A stretch of 64,000 nt of DNA, from NCBI RefSeq assembly GCF_029227915.1, contig NC_079878.1, positions 30,035,501-30,099,500 on the forward strand, written 5' to 3'. The stretch's first letter is position 1, and each line of letters starts with the position of its first letter. The position numbers were made by a program, and so were the translations under genes. The stretch is from Hydractinia symbiolongicarpus (lineage: Eukaryota > Cnidaria > Hydrozoa > Anthoathecata > Hydractiniidae). Shown here one piece after another: positions 1 to 10,300 of the stretch. A model generated the notes under the pieces. It ran no database searches. It was not told the origin of the DNA and worked only from the letters and a program-made list of their open reading frames with translations.

Positions 1-14
1 TTTCCCGTAAATCC

Positions 15-27
15 CGGGCTTGGCCCG
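15..27. repeat. Short perfect inverted repeat in the monomer
   Basis: CGGGC, a three-base loop TTG and GCCCG form a perfect five-base-pair stem. It overlaps a CCCGGG palindrome (13-18) on its left and the CENP-B-box-like site on its right. It is intact in monomers with GGGCTTGGCCCG or GGGCTCGGCCCG. It is lost in the other common class, where the left arm reads CGGAC, and in monomers whose right arm is changed to GGTCCG, GGCCTG or GGGAAG. Short dyads are common in centromeric satellites; no function is shown here. Confidence 0.6.
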
Positions 28-38
28 TATAGTCGAAT
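23..38 (-). promoter_or_regulatory. CENP-B-box-like site, one base short (first of many)
   Basis: Read on the minus strand the site is ATTCGACTATACGGGC. The mammalian CENP-B box core is NTTCGNNNNANNCGGGN. Here TTCG, the central A and CGGG are all present in order, but three instead of four bases separate TTCG from A, so the site is 16 rather than 17 bp. It recurs in every monomer that reads GCCCGTATAGTCGAAT on the plus strand (for example 613, 1228, 6317, 13012, 39573). It is abolished in monomers reading TCAAAAG, GGCAAAAG, GGTCCG or GGCCTG at this place. Binding by a CENP-B-like protein is unproven, and the spacing defect may abolish it. Confidence 0.35.
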
Positions 39-45
39 GTATACA
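38..45. repeat. TGTATACA palindrome in the monomer
   Basis: An eight-base perfect palindrome occurs in monomers of the CGAATG class. The CAAAAG class keeps only the inner GTATAC. Some T2 monomers have lost it through the change to AAAAAAATAC (for example 240-246, 4297-4304, 8153-8161 and 9170-9176). The function is unknown; it is a useful phase landmark. Confidence 0.7.
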
Positions 46-83
46 AAGAAAGTACCCAGGGAGTAAACTCATTTCCCGAACGA

Positions 84-101
84 TTTTTTAAATTTTTTTT
101 T
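84..101. repeat. A/T tract of the monomer, variable T-run length
   Basis: Six T, three A and then a T run of about seven to eleven bases follow the conserved CGA. Variants replace the second half with ATTATTTTTT, ATTATTATTT, TTTATTTTTT, ATTATCTTTT, AAGTTTTTTTT or CTTATTTTTT, and these are the best type markers in the array. One phased A/T tract per 203 bp could bend DNA or position nucleosomes (inference). Most one- and two-base length differences between monomers sit here, so some may be sequencing homopolymer error. Confidence 0.7.
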
Positions 102-3100
102 CACCACTAAAACGCTTGAGACTTGTAGTTTTTAAAAATGTTTTCATTTTTGATGACACGCTGAATAAAAGAAGTTTAATCGCCGGCAAACGAAAACCCG
201 CGACTTCCCGTAAATCCTGGACTCGGCCCGTGTAGGCAAAAAAATACAAAGAAAGTACCCAGGGTGTAAACTCATTTCCCGAACGATTTTTTAAATTATT
301 TTTTCACTACTAAAACGCATGAGACTTGTAGTTTTCAAGAATATTTTTATTTTTGATGAGACGCTTAATGAGAGAGGTTTAATCGCCGGCAAACGAAAAC
401 CCGCGATTTCCCGTAAATCCCGGGCTTGGCCCGTATAGTCAAAAGTATACAAAGAAAGTACCCAGGAGGTAAACTCATTTCCCGAACGATTTTTTAACTT
501 ATTTTTTCACCACTAAAACGCATGAGACTTGTAGTTTTCAAAAAAATTTTTATTTTTGATGAGACGCTTAATGAAAGAGGTTTAATCGCCGGCAAACGAA
601 ATCCCGCGATTTCCCGTAAATCCCGGGCTTGGCCCGTATAGTCGAATGTATACAAAGAAAGTACCCAGGGAGTAAACTCATTTCCCGAACGATTTTTTAA
701 ATTTTTTTTTCACCACTAAAACGCTTGAGACTTGTAGTTTTTAAAAATGTTTTCATTTTTAATGGGACGCTGAATAAAAGAAGTTTAATCGCCGGCAAAC
801 GAAAACCCGCGACTTCCCGTAAATCCGGACTCGGCCCGTATAGTCAAAAGTATACAAAGAAAGTACCCAGGGAGTAAACTCATTTCCCGAACGATTTTTT
901 AAATTATTATTTCACCACTTAAGCCCATGAGACTTGTAGTTTTTAAAAATGTTTTCATTTTTGATGAGACGCTGAATAAAAGAAGTTTAATCGCCGGCAA
1001 ACGAAAACCCGCAACTTCCCGTAAATCCCGGACTCGGCCCGTATAGGCAAAAGTATACAAAGAAAGTACCCACGGTGTAAACTCATTTCCCGACCGATTT
1101 TTTAAATTATTTTTTCACCACTAAAACGCATGAGACTTGTAGTTTTTAGAAATGTTTTCATTTTTGATGAGACGCTTAATGAAAGTGGTTTAATCGCCGG
1201 CAAACGAAAACCCGCGATTTCCCGTAAATCCCGGGCTTGGCCCGTATAGTCGAATGTATACAAAGAAAGTACCCTGTGAGTAAACTCATTTCCAAAACGA
1301 TTTTTGAAATTATCTTTTCACCACTAAAACGCATGGGACTTGCAGTTTTCAAAAATGTTTTCATTTTTGATGAGACGCTTAATGAAAGAAGTTTAATCGC
1401 CGGCAAACGAAATCCCGCGATTTCCCGTAAATCCCGGGCTTGGTCCGTATAGTCGAATGTATACAAAGAAAGTACCCTGTGAGTAAACTCATTTCCCGAA
1501 CGATTTTTTAAAGTTTTTTTTTACCACTAAAACGCATGAGACTTGTAGTTTTCAAAAATGTTTTCACTTTTGATGAGACGCTTAATGAAAGAGGTTTAAT
1601 CGCCGGCAAACGAAATCCCGCGATTTCCCGTAAATCCCGGGCTTGGCCCGTATAGTCGAATGTATACAAAGAAAGTACCCAGGGAGTAAACTCATTTCCC
1701 GAACGATTTTTTAAATTTTTTTTTCACCACTAAAACGCTTGAGACTTGTAGTTTTTAAAAATGTTTTCATTTTTGATGAGACGCTGAATAAAAGAAGTTT
1801 AATCGCTGGCAAACGAAAACCCGCGACTTTCCGTAAATCCTGGACTCGGCCCGTATAGGCAAAAGTATACAAAGAAAGTACCCAGGGTGTAAACTCATTT
1901 CCCGAACGATTTTTTAAATTATTATTTCACCACTAAAACGCATGAGACTTTTAGTTTTTAAAAATGTTTTTATTTTTGATGAGACGCTTAATGAAAGAGG
2001 TTTAATCGCCGGCAAACGAAAACCCGCGATTTCCCGTAAATTCCGGGCTTGGCCCGTATAGTCAAAAGTATACAAAGAAAGTACCCAGGAAGTAAACTCA
2101 TTTCCCGAACGATTTTTTAATTTATTTTTTCACCACTAAAACGCATGAGACTTGTAGTTTTCAAAAATGTTTTCATTTTTGATGAGACGCTTAATGAAAG
2201 AGGTTTAATCGCCGGCAAACAAAATCCCGCGATTTCCCATAAATCCCGGGCTTGGCCCGTATAGTCGAATGTATACAAAGAAAGTACCCAGGGAGTAAAC
2301 TCATTTCTCGAACGATTTTTTAAATTTTTTTATCACCACTAAAACGCTTGAGACTTGTAGTTTTTAAAAATGTTTTCATTTTTGATGACACGCTTAATAA
2401 AAGAAGTTTAATCGCCGTCAAACGAAAACCCGCGACTTCCCGTAAATCCTGGACTCGGCCCGTATAGGCAAAAGTATACAAAGAAAGTACCCAGGGTGTA
2501 AACTCATTTCCCGAACGATTTTTTAAATTATTATTTCACCACTAAAACGCATGAGACTTGTAGTTTTCAAAAATATTTTTATTTTTGATGAGACGCTTAA
2601 TGAAAGAGGTTTAATCGCCGGCAAACGAAAACCCGCGATTTCCCGTAAATCCCGGGCTTGGCCCGTATAGTCAAAAGTATACAAAGAAAGTACCCAGGAG
2701 GTAAACTCATTTCCCGAACGATTTTTTAACTTATTTTTTCACCACTAAAACGCATGAGACTTGTAGTTTTCAAAAAAATTTTTTATTTTTGATGAGACGC
2801 TTAATGAAAGAGGTTTAATCGCCGGCAAACGAAATCCCGCGATTTCCCGTAAATCCCGGGCTTGGCCCGTGTAGTCGAATGTATACAAAGAAAGTACCCA
2901 GGGAGTAAACTCATTTCCCGAACGATTTTTTAAATTTTTTTTTCACCACTAAAACGCTTGAGACTTGTAGTTTTCAAAAATGTTTTCATTTTTGATGAGA
3001 CGCTTAATGAAAGAGGTTTAATCGCCGGCAAACAAAATCCCGCGATTTCCCATAAATCCCGGGCTTGGCCCGTATAGTCGAATGTATACAAAGAAAGTAA

Positions 3101-6100
3101 CCTGTGAGTAAACTCATTTCCAGAACGATTTTTTAATTTATTTTTTCACCACTAAAACGCATAAGACTTGTAGTTTTCAAAAATGTTTTCATTCTTGATG
3201 AGACGCTGAATAAAAGAGGTTTAATCGCCGGCAAACGAAAACCCGCGATTTCCCATAAATCCCGGGCTTGGCCCGTATAGTCAAAAGTATACAAAGAAAG
3301 TACCCAGGAAGTAAACTCATTTCCCGAACGATTTTTTAATTTATTTTTTCACCACTAAAACGCATGAGACTTGTAGTTTTTAAAAATGTTTTCATTTTTG
3401 ATGAGACGCTGAATAAAAGAAGTTTAATCGCCGGCAAACGAAAACCTGCGATTTCCCGTAAATCCCGGACTTGGCCCGTATAGGCAAAAGTATACAAAGA
3501 AAGTACCCAGGGTGTAAACTCATTTGCCGAACGATTTTTTAAATTATTATTTCACCACTAAAGGCCATGAGACTTGTAGTTTTTAAAAATGTTTTCATTT
3601 TTGGTGAGACGCTGAATAAAAGAAGTTTAATCGCCGGCAAAAGAAAACCCGCGACTTCCCGTAAATCCGGACTCGGCCCGTATAGTCAAAAGTATACAAA
3701 GAAAGTACCCAGGGAGTAAACTCATTTCCCGACTGATTTTTTAAATTATTTTTTCACCACTAAAACGCATGAGACTTGTAGTTTACAAAAATGTTTTCAT
3801 TTTTGATGAGACGCTGAATAAAAGAAGTTTAATCGCCGGCAAACGAAAACCTGCGATTTCCCGTAAATCCCGGACTCGGCCCGTATAATCAAAAGTATAC
3901 AAAGAAAGTACCCAGGGATTAAACTCATTTCCCGAACGATTTTTTAAATTTTTTTATCACCACTAAAACGCTTGAGACTTGTAGTTTTTAAAAATGTTTT
4001 CATTTTTGATGACACGCTTAATAAAAGAAGTTTAATCGCCGGCAAACGAAAACCCGCGACTTCCCGTAAATCCTGGACTCGGCCCGTATAGGCAAAAGTA
4101 TACAAAGAAAGTACCCAGGGTGTAAACTCATTTCCCGAACGATTTTTTAAATTATTATTTCACCACTAAAACGCATGAGACTTGTAGTTTTTAAAAATGT
4201 TTTCATTTTTGATGACACGCTGAATAAAAGATGTTTAATCGCCGGCAAACGAAAACCCGCGACTTCCCGTAAATCCTGGACTCGGCCCGTATAGGCAAAA
4301 AAATACAAAGAAAGTACCCAGGGTGTAAACTCATTTCCCGAACGATTTTTTAAATTATTATTTCACCACTAAAACGCATGAGACTTGTAGTTTTCAAAAA
4401 TATTTTTATTTTTGATGAGACGCTTAATGAAAGAGGTTTAATCGCCGGCAAACGAAAACCCGCGATTTCCCGTAAATCCCGGGCTTGGCCCGTATAGTCA
4501 AAAGTATACAAAGAAAGTACCCAGGAGGTAAACTCATTTCCCGAACAATTTTTTAACTTATTTTTTCACCACTAAAACGCATGAGACTTGTAGTTTTCAA
4601 AAAAATTTTTTATTTTTGATGAGACGCTTAATGAAAGAGGTTTAATCGCCGGCAAACGAAATGCCGCGATTTCCCGTAAATCCCGGGCTTGGCCCGTATA
4701 GTCGAATGTATACAAAGAAAGTACCCAGGGAGTAAACTCATTTCTCGAACGATTTTTTAAATTTTTTTTTCACCACTAAAACGCTTGAGACTTGTAGTTT
4801 TTAAAAATGTTTTCATTTTTAATGGGACGCTGAATAAAAGAAGTTTAATCGCCGGCAAACGAAAACCCGCGACTTCCCGTAAATCCGGACTCGGCCCGTA
4901 TAGTCAAAAGTATACAAAGAAAGTACCCAGGGAGTAAACTCATTTCCCGACCGATTTTTTAAATTATTTTTTCACAACTAAAACGCATGAGACTTGTAGT
5001 TTACAAAAATGTTTTCATTTTTGATGAGACGCTGAATAAAAGAAGTTTAATCGCCGGCAAACGAAAACCTGCGATTTCCCGTAAATCCCGGACTAGGCCC
5101 GTATAGTCAAAAGTATACGAAGAAAGTACCCAGGGAGTAAACTCATTTCCCGAACGATTTTTTAAATTTTTTTATCACCACTAAAACGCTTGAGACTTGT
5201 AGTTTTTAAAAATGTTTTCATTTTTGATGACACGCTTAATAAAAGAAGTTTAATCGCCGTCAAACGAAAACCCGCGACTTCCCGTAAATCCTGGACTCGG
5301 CCCGTATAGGCAAAAGTATACAAAGAAAGTACCCAGGGTGTAAACTCATTTCCCGAACGATTTTTTAAATTATTATTTCACCACTAAAACGCATGAGACT
5401 TGTAGTTTTCAAAAATATTTTTATTTTTGATGAGACGCTTAATGAAAGAGGTTTAATCGCCGGCAAACGAAAACCAGCGATTTCCCGTAAATCCCGGGCT
5501 TAGCCCGTATAGTCAAAAGTATACAAAGAAAGTACCCAGGAGGTAAACTCATTTCCCGAACGATTTTTTAACTTATTTTTTCACCACTAAAACGCATGAG
5601 ACTTGTAGTTTTCAAAAAAATTTTTTATTTTTGATGAGACGCTTAATGAAAGAGGTTTAATCGCCGGCAAACGAAATCCCGCGATTTCCCGTAAATCCCG
5701 GGCTTGGCCCGTGTAGTCGAATGTATACAAAGAAAGTACCCAGGGAGTAAACTCATTTCCCGAACGATTTTTTAAATTTTTTTTTCACCACTAAAACGCT
5801 TGAGACTTGTAGTTTTTAAAAATGTTTTCATTTTTAATGGGACGCTGAATAAAAGAAGTTTAATCGCCGGCAAACGAAAACCCGCGACTTCCCGTAAATC
5901 CGGACTCGGCCCGTATAGTCAAAAGTATACAAAGAAAGTACCCAGGGAGTAAACTCATTTCCCGAACGATTTTTTAAATTATTATTTCACCACTTAAGCC
6001 CATGAGACTTGTAGTTTTTAAAAATGTTTTCATTTTTGATGAGACGCTGAATAAAAGAAGTTTAATCGCCGGCAAACGAAAACCCGCGACTTCCCGTAAA

Positions 6101-6369
6101 TCCCGGACTCGGCCCGTATAGGCAAAAGTATACAAAGAAAGTACCCACGGTGTAAACTCATTTCCCGACCGATTTTTTAAATTATTTTTTCACCACTAAA
6201 ACGCATGAGACTTGTAGTTTTTAGAAATGTTTTCATTTTTGATGAGACGCTTAATGAAAGTGGTTTAATCGCCGGCAAACGAAAACCCGCGATTTCCCGT
6301 AAATCCCGGGCTTGGCCCGTATAGTCGAATGTATACAAAGAAAGTACCCTGTGAGTAAACTCATTTCCA

Positions 6370-9300
6370 AAACGATTTTTGAAATTATCTTTTCACCACT
6401 AAAACGCATGAGACTTGCAGTTTTCAAAAATGTTTTCATTTTTGATGAGACGCTTAATGAAAGAAGTTTAATCGCCGGCAAACGAAATCCCGCGATTTCC
6501 CGTAAATCCCGGGCTTGGTCCGTATAGTCGAATGTATACAAAGAAAGTACCCTGTGAGTAAACTCATTTCCAGAACGATTTTTAATTTATTTTTTCACCA
6601 CTAAAACGCATGTGACTTGTAGTTTTCAAAAATGTTTTCATTTTTGATGAGACGCTGAATAAAAGAAGTTTAATCGCCGGCAAACGAAAACCTGCGATTT
6701 CCCGTTAATCCCGGACTCGGCCCGTATAGTCAAAAGTATACAAAGAAAGTACCCAGGGAGTAAACTCATTTCCCGAACGATTTTTTAAAGTTTTTTTTTA
6801 CCACTAAAACGCATGAGACTTGTAGTTTTCAAAAATGTTTTCACTTTTGATGAGACGCTTAATGAAAGAGGTTTAATCGCCGGCAAACGAAATCCCGCGA
6901 TTTCCCGTAAATCCCGGGCTTGGCCCGTATAGTCAAATGTATACAAAGAAAGTACCCAGGGAGTAAACTCATTTCCCGAACAATTTTTTAAATTTTTTTT
7001 TCACCACTAAAACGCTTGAGACTTGTAGTTTTTAAAAATGTTTTCATTTTTGATGAGACGCTGAATAAAAGAAGTTTAATCGCCGGCAAACGAAAACCCG
7101 CGACTTCCCGTAAATCCCGGACTCGGCCCGTATAGGCAAAAGTATACAAAGAAAGTACCCACGGTGTAAACTCATTTCCCGACCGATTTTTTAAATTATT
7201 TTTTCACCACAAAAACGCATGAGACTTGTAGTTTTTAGAAATGTTTTCATTTTTGATGAGACGCTTAATGAAAGTGGTTTAATCGCCGGCAAACGAAAAC
7301 CCGCGATTTCCCGTAAATCCCGGGCTTGGCCCGTATAGTCGAATGTATACAAAGAAAGTACCCTGTGAGTAAACTCATTTCCAAAACGATTTTTGAAATT
7401 ATCTTTTCACCACTAAAACGCATGAGACTTGCAGTTTTCAAAAATGTTTTCATTTTTGATGAGACGCTTAATGAAAGAAGTTTAATCGCCGGCAAACGAA
7501 ATCCCGCGATTTCCCGTAAATCCCGGGCTTGGTCCGTATAGTCGAATGTATACAAAGAAAGTACCCTGTGAGTAAACTCATTTCCAGAACGATTTTTTAA
7601 TTTATTTTTTCACCACTAAAACGCATGAGACTTGTAGTTTTCAAAAATGTTTTCATTTTTGATGAGACGCTGAATAAAAGAAGTTTAATCGCCGGCAAAC
7701 GAAAACCTGCGATTTCCCGTTAATCCCGGACTCGGCCCGTATAGTCAAAAGTATACAAAGAAAGTACCCAGGGAGTAAACTCATTTCCCGAACGATTTTT
7801 TAAAGTTTTTTTTTACCACTAAAACGCATGAGACTTGTAGTTTTCAAAAATGTTTTCACTTTTGATGAGACGCTTAATGAAAGAGGTTTAATCGCCGGCA
7901 AACGAAATCCCGCGATTTCCCGTAAATCCCGGGCTTGGCCCGTATAGTCAAATGTATACAAAGAAAGTACCCAGGGAGTAAACTCATTTCCCGAACGATT
8001 TTTTAAATTTTTTTTTCACCACTAAAACGCTTGAGACTTGTAGTTTTTAAAAATGTTTTCATTTTTGATGACACGCTGAATAAAAGAAGTTTAATCGCCG
8101 GCAAACGAAAACCCGCGACTTCCCGTAAATCCTGGACTCGGCCCGTATAGGCAAAAAAATACAAAGAAAGTACCCAGGGTGTAAACTCATTTCCCGGACG
8201 ATTTTTTAAATTATTATTTCACCACTAAAACGCATGAGACTTGTAGTTTACAAAAATGTTTTCATTTTTGATGAGACGCTGAATAAAAGAAGTTTAATCG
8301 CCGGCAAACGAAAACCTGCGATTTCCCGTAAATCCCGGACTCGGCCCGTATAATCAAAAGTATACAAAGAAAGTACCCAGGGAGTAAACTCATTTCCAAA
8401 ACGATTTTTGAAATTATCTTTTCACCACTAAAACGCATGAGACTTGCAGTTTTCAAAAATGTTTTCATTTTTGATGAGACGCTTAATGAAAGAAGTTTAA
8501 TCGCCGGCAAACGAAATCCCGCGATTTCCCGTAAATCCCGGGCTTGGTCCGTATAGTCGAATGTATACAAAGAAAGTACCCTGTGAGTAAACTCATTTCC
8601 AGAACGATTTTTTAATTTATTTTTTCACCACTAAAACGCATGAGACTTGTAGTTTTCAAAAATGTTTTCATTTTTGATGAGACGCTGAATAAAAGAAGTT
8701 TAATCGCCGGCAAACGAAAACCTGCGATTTCCCGTTAATCCCGGACTCGGCCCGTATAGTCAAAAGTATACAAAGAAAGTACCCAGGGAGTAAACTCATT
8801 TCCCGAACGATTTTTTAAAGTTTTTTTTTACCACTAAAACGCATGAGACTTGTAGTTTTCAAAAATGTTTTCACTTTTGATGAGACGCTTAATGAAAGAG
8901 GTTTAATCGCCGGCAAACGAAATCCCGCGATTTCCCGTAAATCCCGGGCTTGGCCCGTATAGTCAAATGTATACAAAGAAAGTACCCAGGGAGTAAACTC
9001 ATTTCCCGAACGATTTTTTAAATTTTTTTTTCACCACTAAAACGCTTGAGACTTGTAGTTTTTAAAAATGTTTTCATTTTTGATGACACGCTGAATAAAA
9101 GAAGTTTAATCGCCGGCAAACGAAAACCCGCGACTTCCCGTAAATCCTGGACTCGGCCCGTATAGGCAAAAAAATACAAAGAAAGTACCCAGGGTGTAAA
9201 CTCATTTCCCGAACGATTTTTTAAATTATTATTTCACCACTAAAACGCATGAGACTTGTAGTTTACAAAAATGTTTTCATTTTTGATGAGACGCTGAATA

Positions 9301-9414
9301 AAAGAAGTTTAATCGCCGGCAAACGAAAACCTGCGATTTCCCGTAAATCCCGGACTCGGCCCGTATAATCAAAAGTATACAAAGAAAGTACCCAGGGAGT
9401 AAACTCATTTCCCG
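6370..9414. repeat. Three successive 5-monomer units (about 1015 bp each)
   Basis: The T7 marker CCAAAACGATTTTTG recurs at about 6368, 7382 and 8398. The first unit is T7-T8-T9-T1-T6, that is the 9-monomer cycle with T2 to T5 missing. The second and third units have T1 with GACACGCTG, a T2 with GGCAAAAAAATAC and a monomer with CGTATAATC, and match each other at 1015 bp (GACACGCTG at 8070 and 9085). The third unit begins inside a hybrid monomer near 8385-8399, where the front of a CGTATAATC monomer joins T7, which marks an unequal exchange. Confidence 0.8.
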
Positions 9415-10300
9415 AACGATTTTTTAAATTTTTTTATCACCACTAAAACGCTTGAGACTTGTAGTTTTTAAAAATGTTTTCATTTTTGATGACACGCTTA
9501 ATAAAAGAAGTTTAATCGCCGGCAAACGAAAACCCGCGACTTCCCGTAAATCCTGGACTCGGCCCGTATAGGCAAAAGTATACAAAGAAAGTACCCAGGG
9601 TGTAAACTCATTTCCCGAACGATTTTTTAAATTATTATTTCACCACTAAAACGCATGAGACTTGTAGTTTTTAAAAATGTTTTCATTTTTGATGACACGC
9701 TGAATAAAAGAAGTTTAATCGCCGGCAAACGAAAACCCGCGACTTCCCGTAAATCCTGGACTCGGACCGTATAGGCAAAAAAATACAAAGAAAGTACCCA
9801 GGGTGTAAACTCATTTCCCGAACGATTTTTTAAATTATTATTTCACCACTAAAACGCATGAGACTTGTAGTTTTCAAAAATATTTTTATTTTTGATGAGA
9901 CGCTTAATGAAAGAGGTTTAATCGCCGGCAAACGAAAACCCGCGATTTCCCGTAAATCCCGGGCTTGGCCCGTATAGTCAAAAGTATACAAAGAAAGTAC
10001 CCAGGATGTAAACTCATTTCCCGAACGATTTTTTAACTTATTTTTTCACCACTAAAACGCATGAGACTTGTAGTTTTCAAAAAAAATTTTTATTTTTGAT
10101 GAGACGCTTAATGAAAGAGGTTTAATCGCCGGCAAACGAAACCCCGCGATTTCCTGTAAATCCCGGGCTTGGCCCGTATAGTCGAATGTATACAAAGAAA
10201 GTACCCAGGGAGTAAACTCATTTCTCGAACGATTTTTTAAATTTTTTTTTCACCACTAAAACGCTTGAGACTTGTAGTTTTTAAAAATGTTTTCATTTTT

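Larger units (their letters stand above)
4..206. repeat. Reference monomer of the satellite (203 bp)
   Basis: This is the first complete monomer if the phase is set at CCCGTAAAT. It has four parts. The first is a G+C-rich start (4-27) with CCCGGG and a short inverted repeat. The second is a middle part with TGTATACA and GTAAACTCATTT (28-83). The third is a T-rich tract of the form T6-A3-T9 (84-101). The fourth is a mixed part with CACCACTAAAACGC, GACTTGTAG, TTTTCATTTTTGATGA, TTTAATCG and CGCCGGCAAACG (102-206). The hand count over bases 1-203 is 41 C and 36 G, about 38% G+C, with 13 CpG. Length changes between monomers fall mainly in the T runs (about 84-101). Confidence 0.9.

Noticed and set aside
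23-38. A canonical 17-bp CENP-B box
   Set aside because: I checked each CGGG on both strands of the reference monomer. No site matches NTTCGNNNNANNCGGGN at full length; the best is one base short, so it is reported only as box-like.
84-150. Yeast-type ARS consensus (WTTTAYRTTTW) in the T-rich part
   Set aside because: TTTTTATTTTTG and TTTAAATTT come close, but the purine position fails. A/T-rich tracts give such near matches by chance.
1237-1452. Plus-strand reading frames of about 71 codons starting MARIVE or MARIVK
   Set aside because: They occur only in monomer pairs free of stops, lie antisense to the minus-strand frames, and have no recognisable domain. They are best explained as by-products of the satellite.
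1176-1466. Minus-strand reading frames of 64-170 codons starting MYTFDYT or MGNEFTPW, repeated throughout
   Set aside because: They are the repeat read in one frame. The monomer is 203 bases, so the frame shifts each copy unless a T-run indel makes 204. Proteins recur only because monomers recur, and they overlap antisense frames. No start context, codon bias or known domain is seen.
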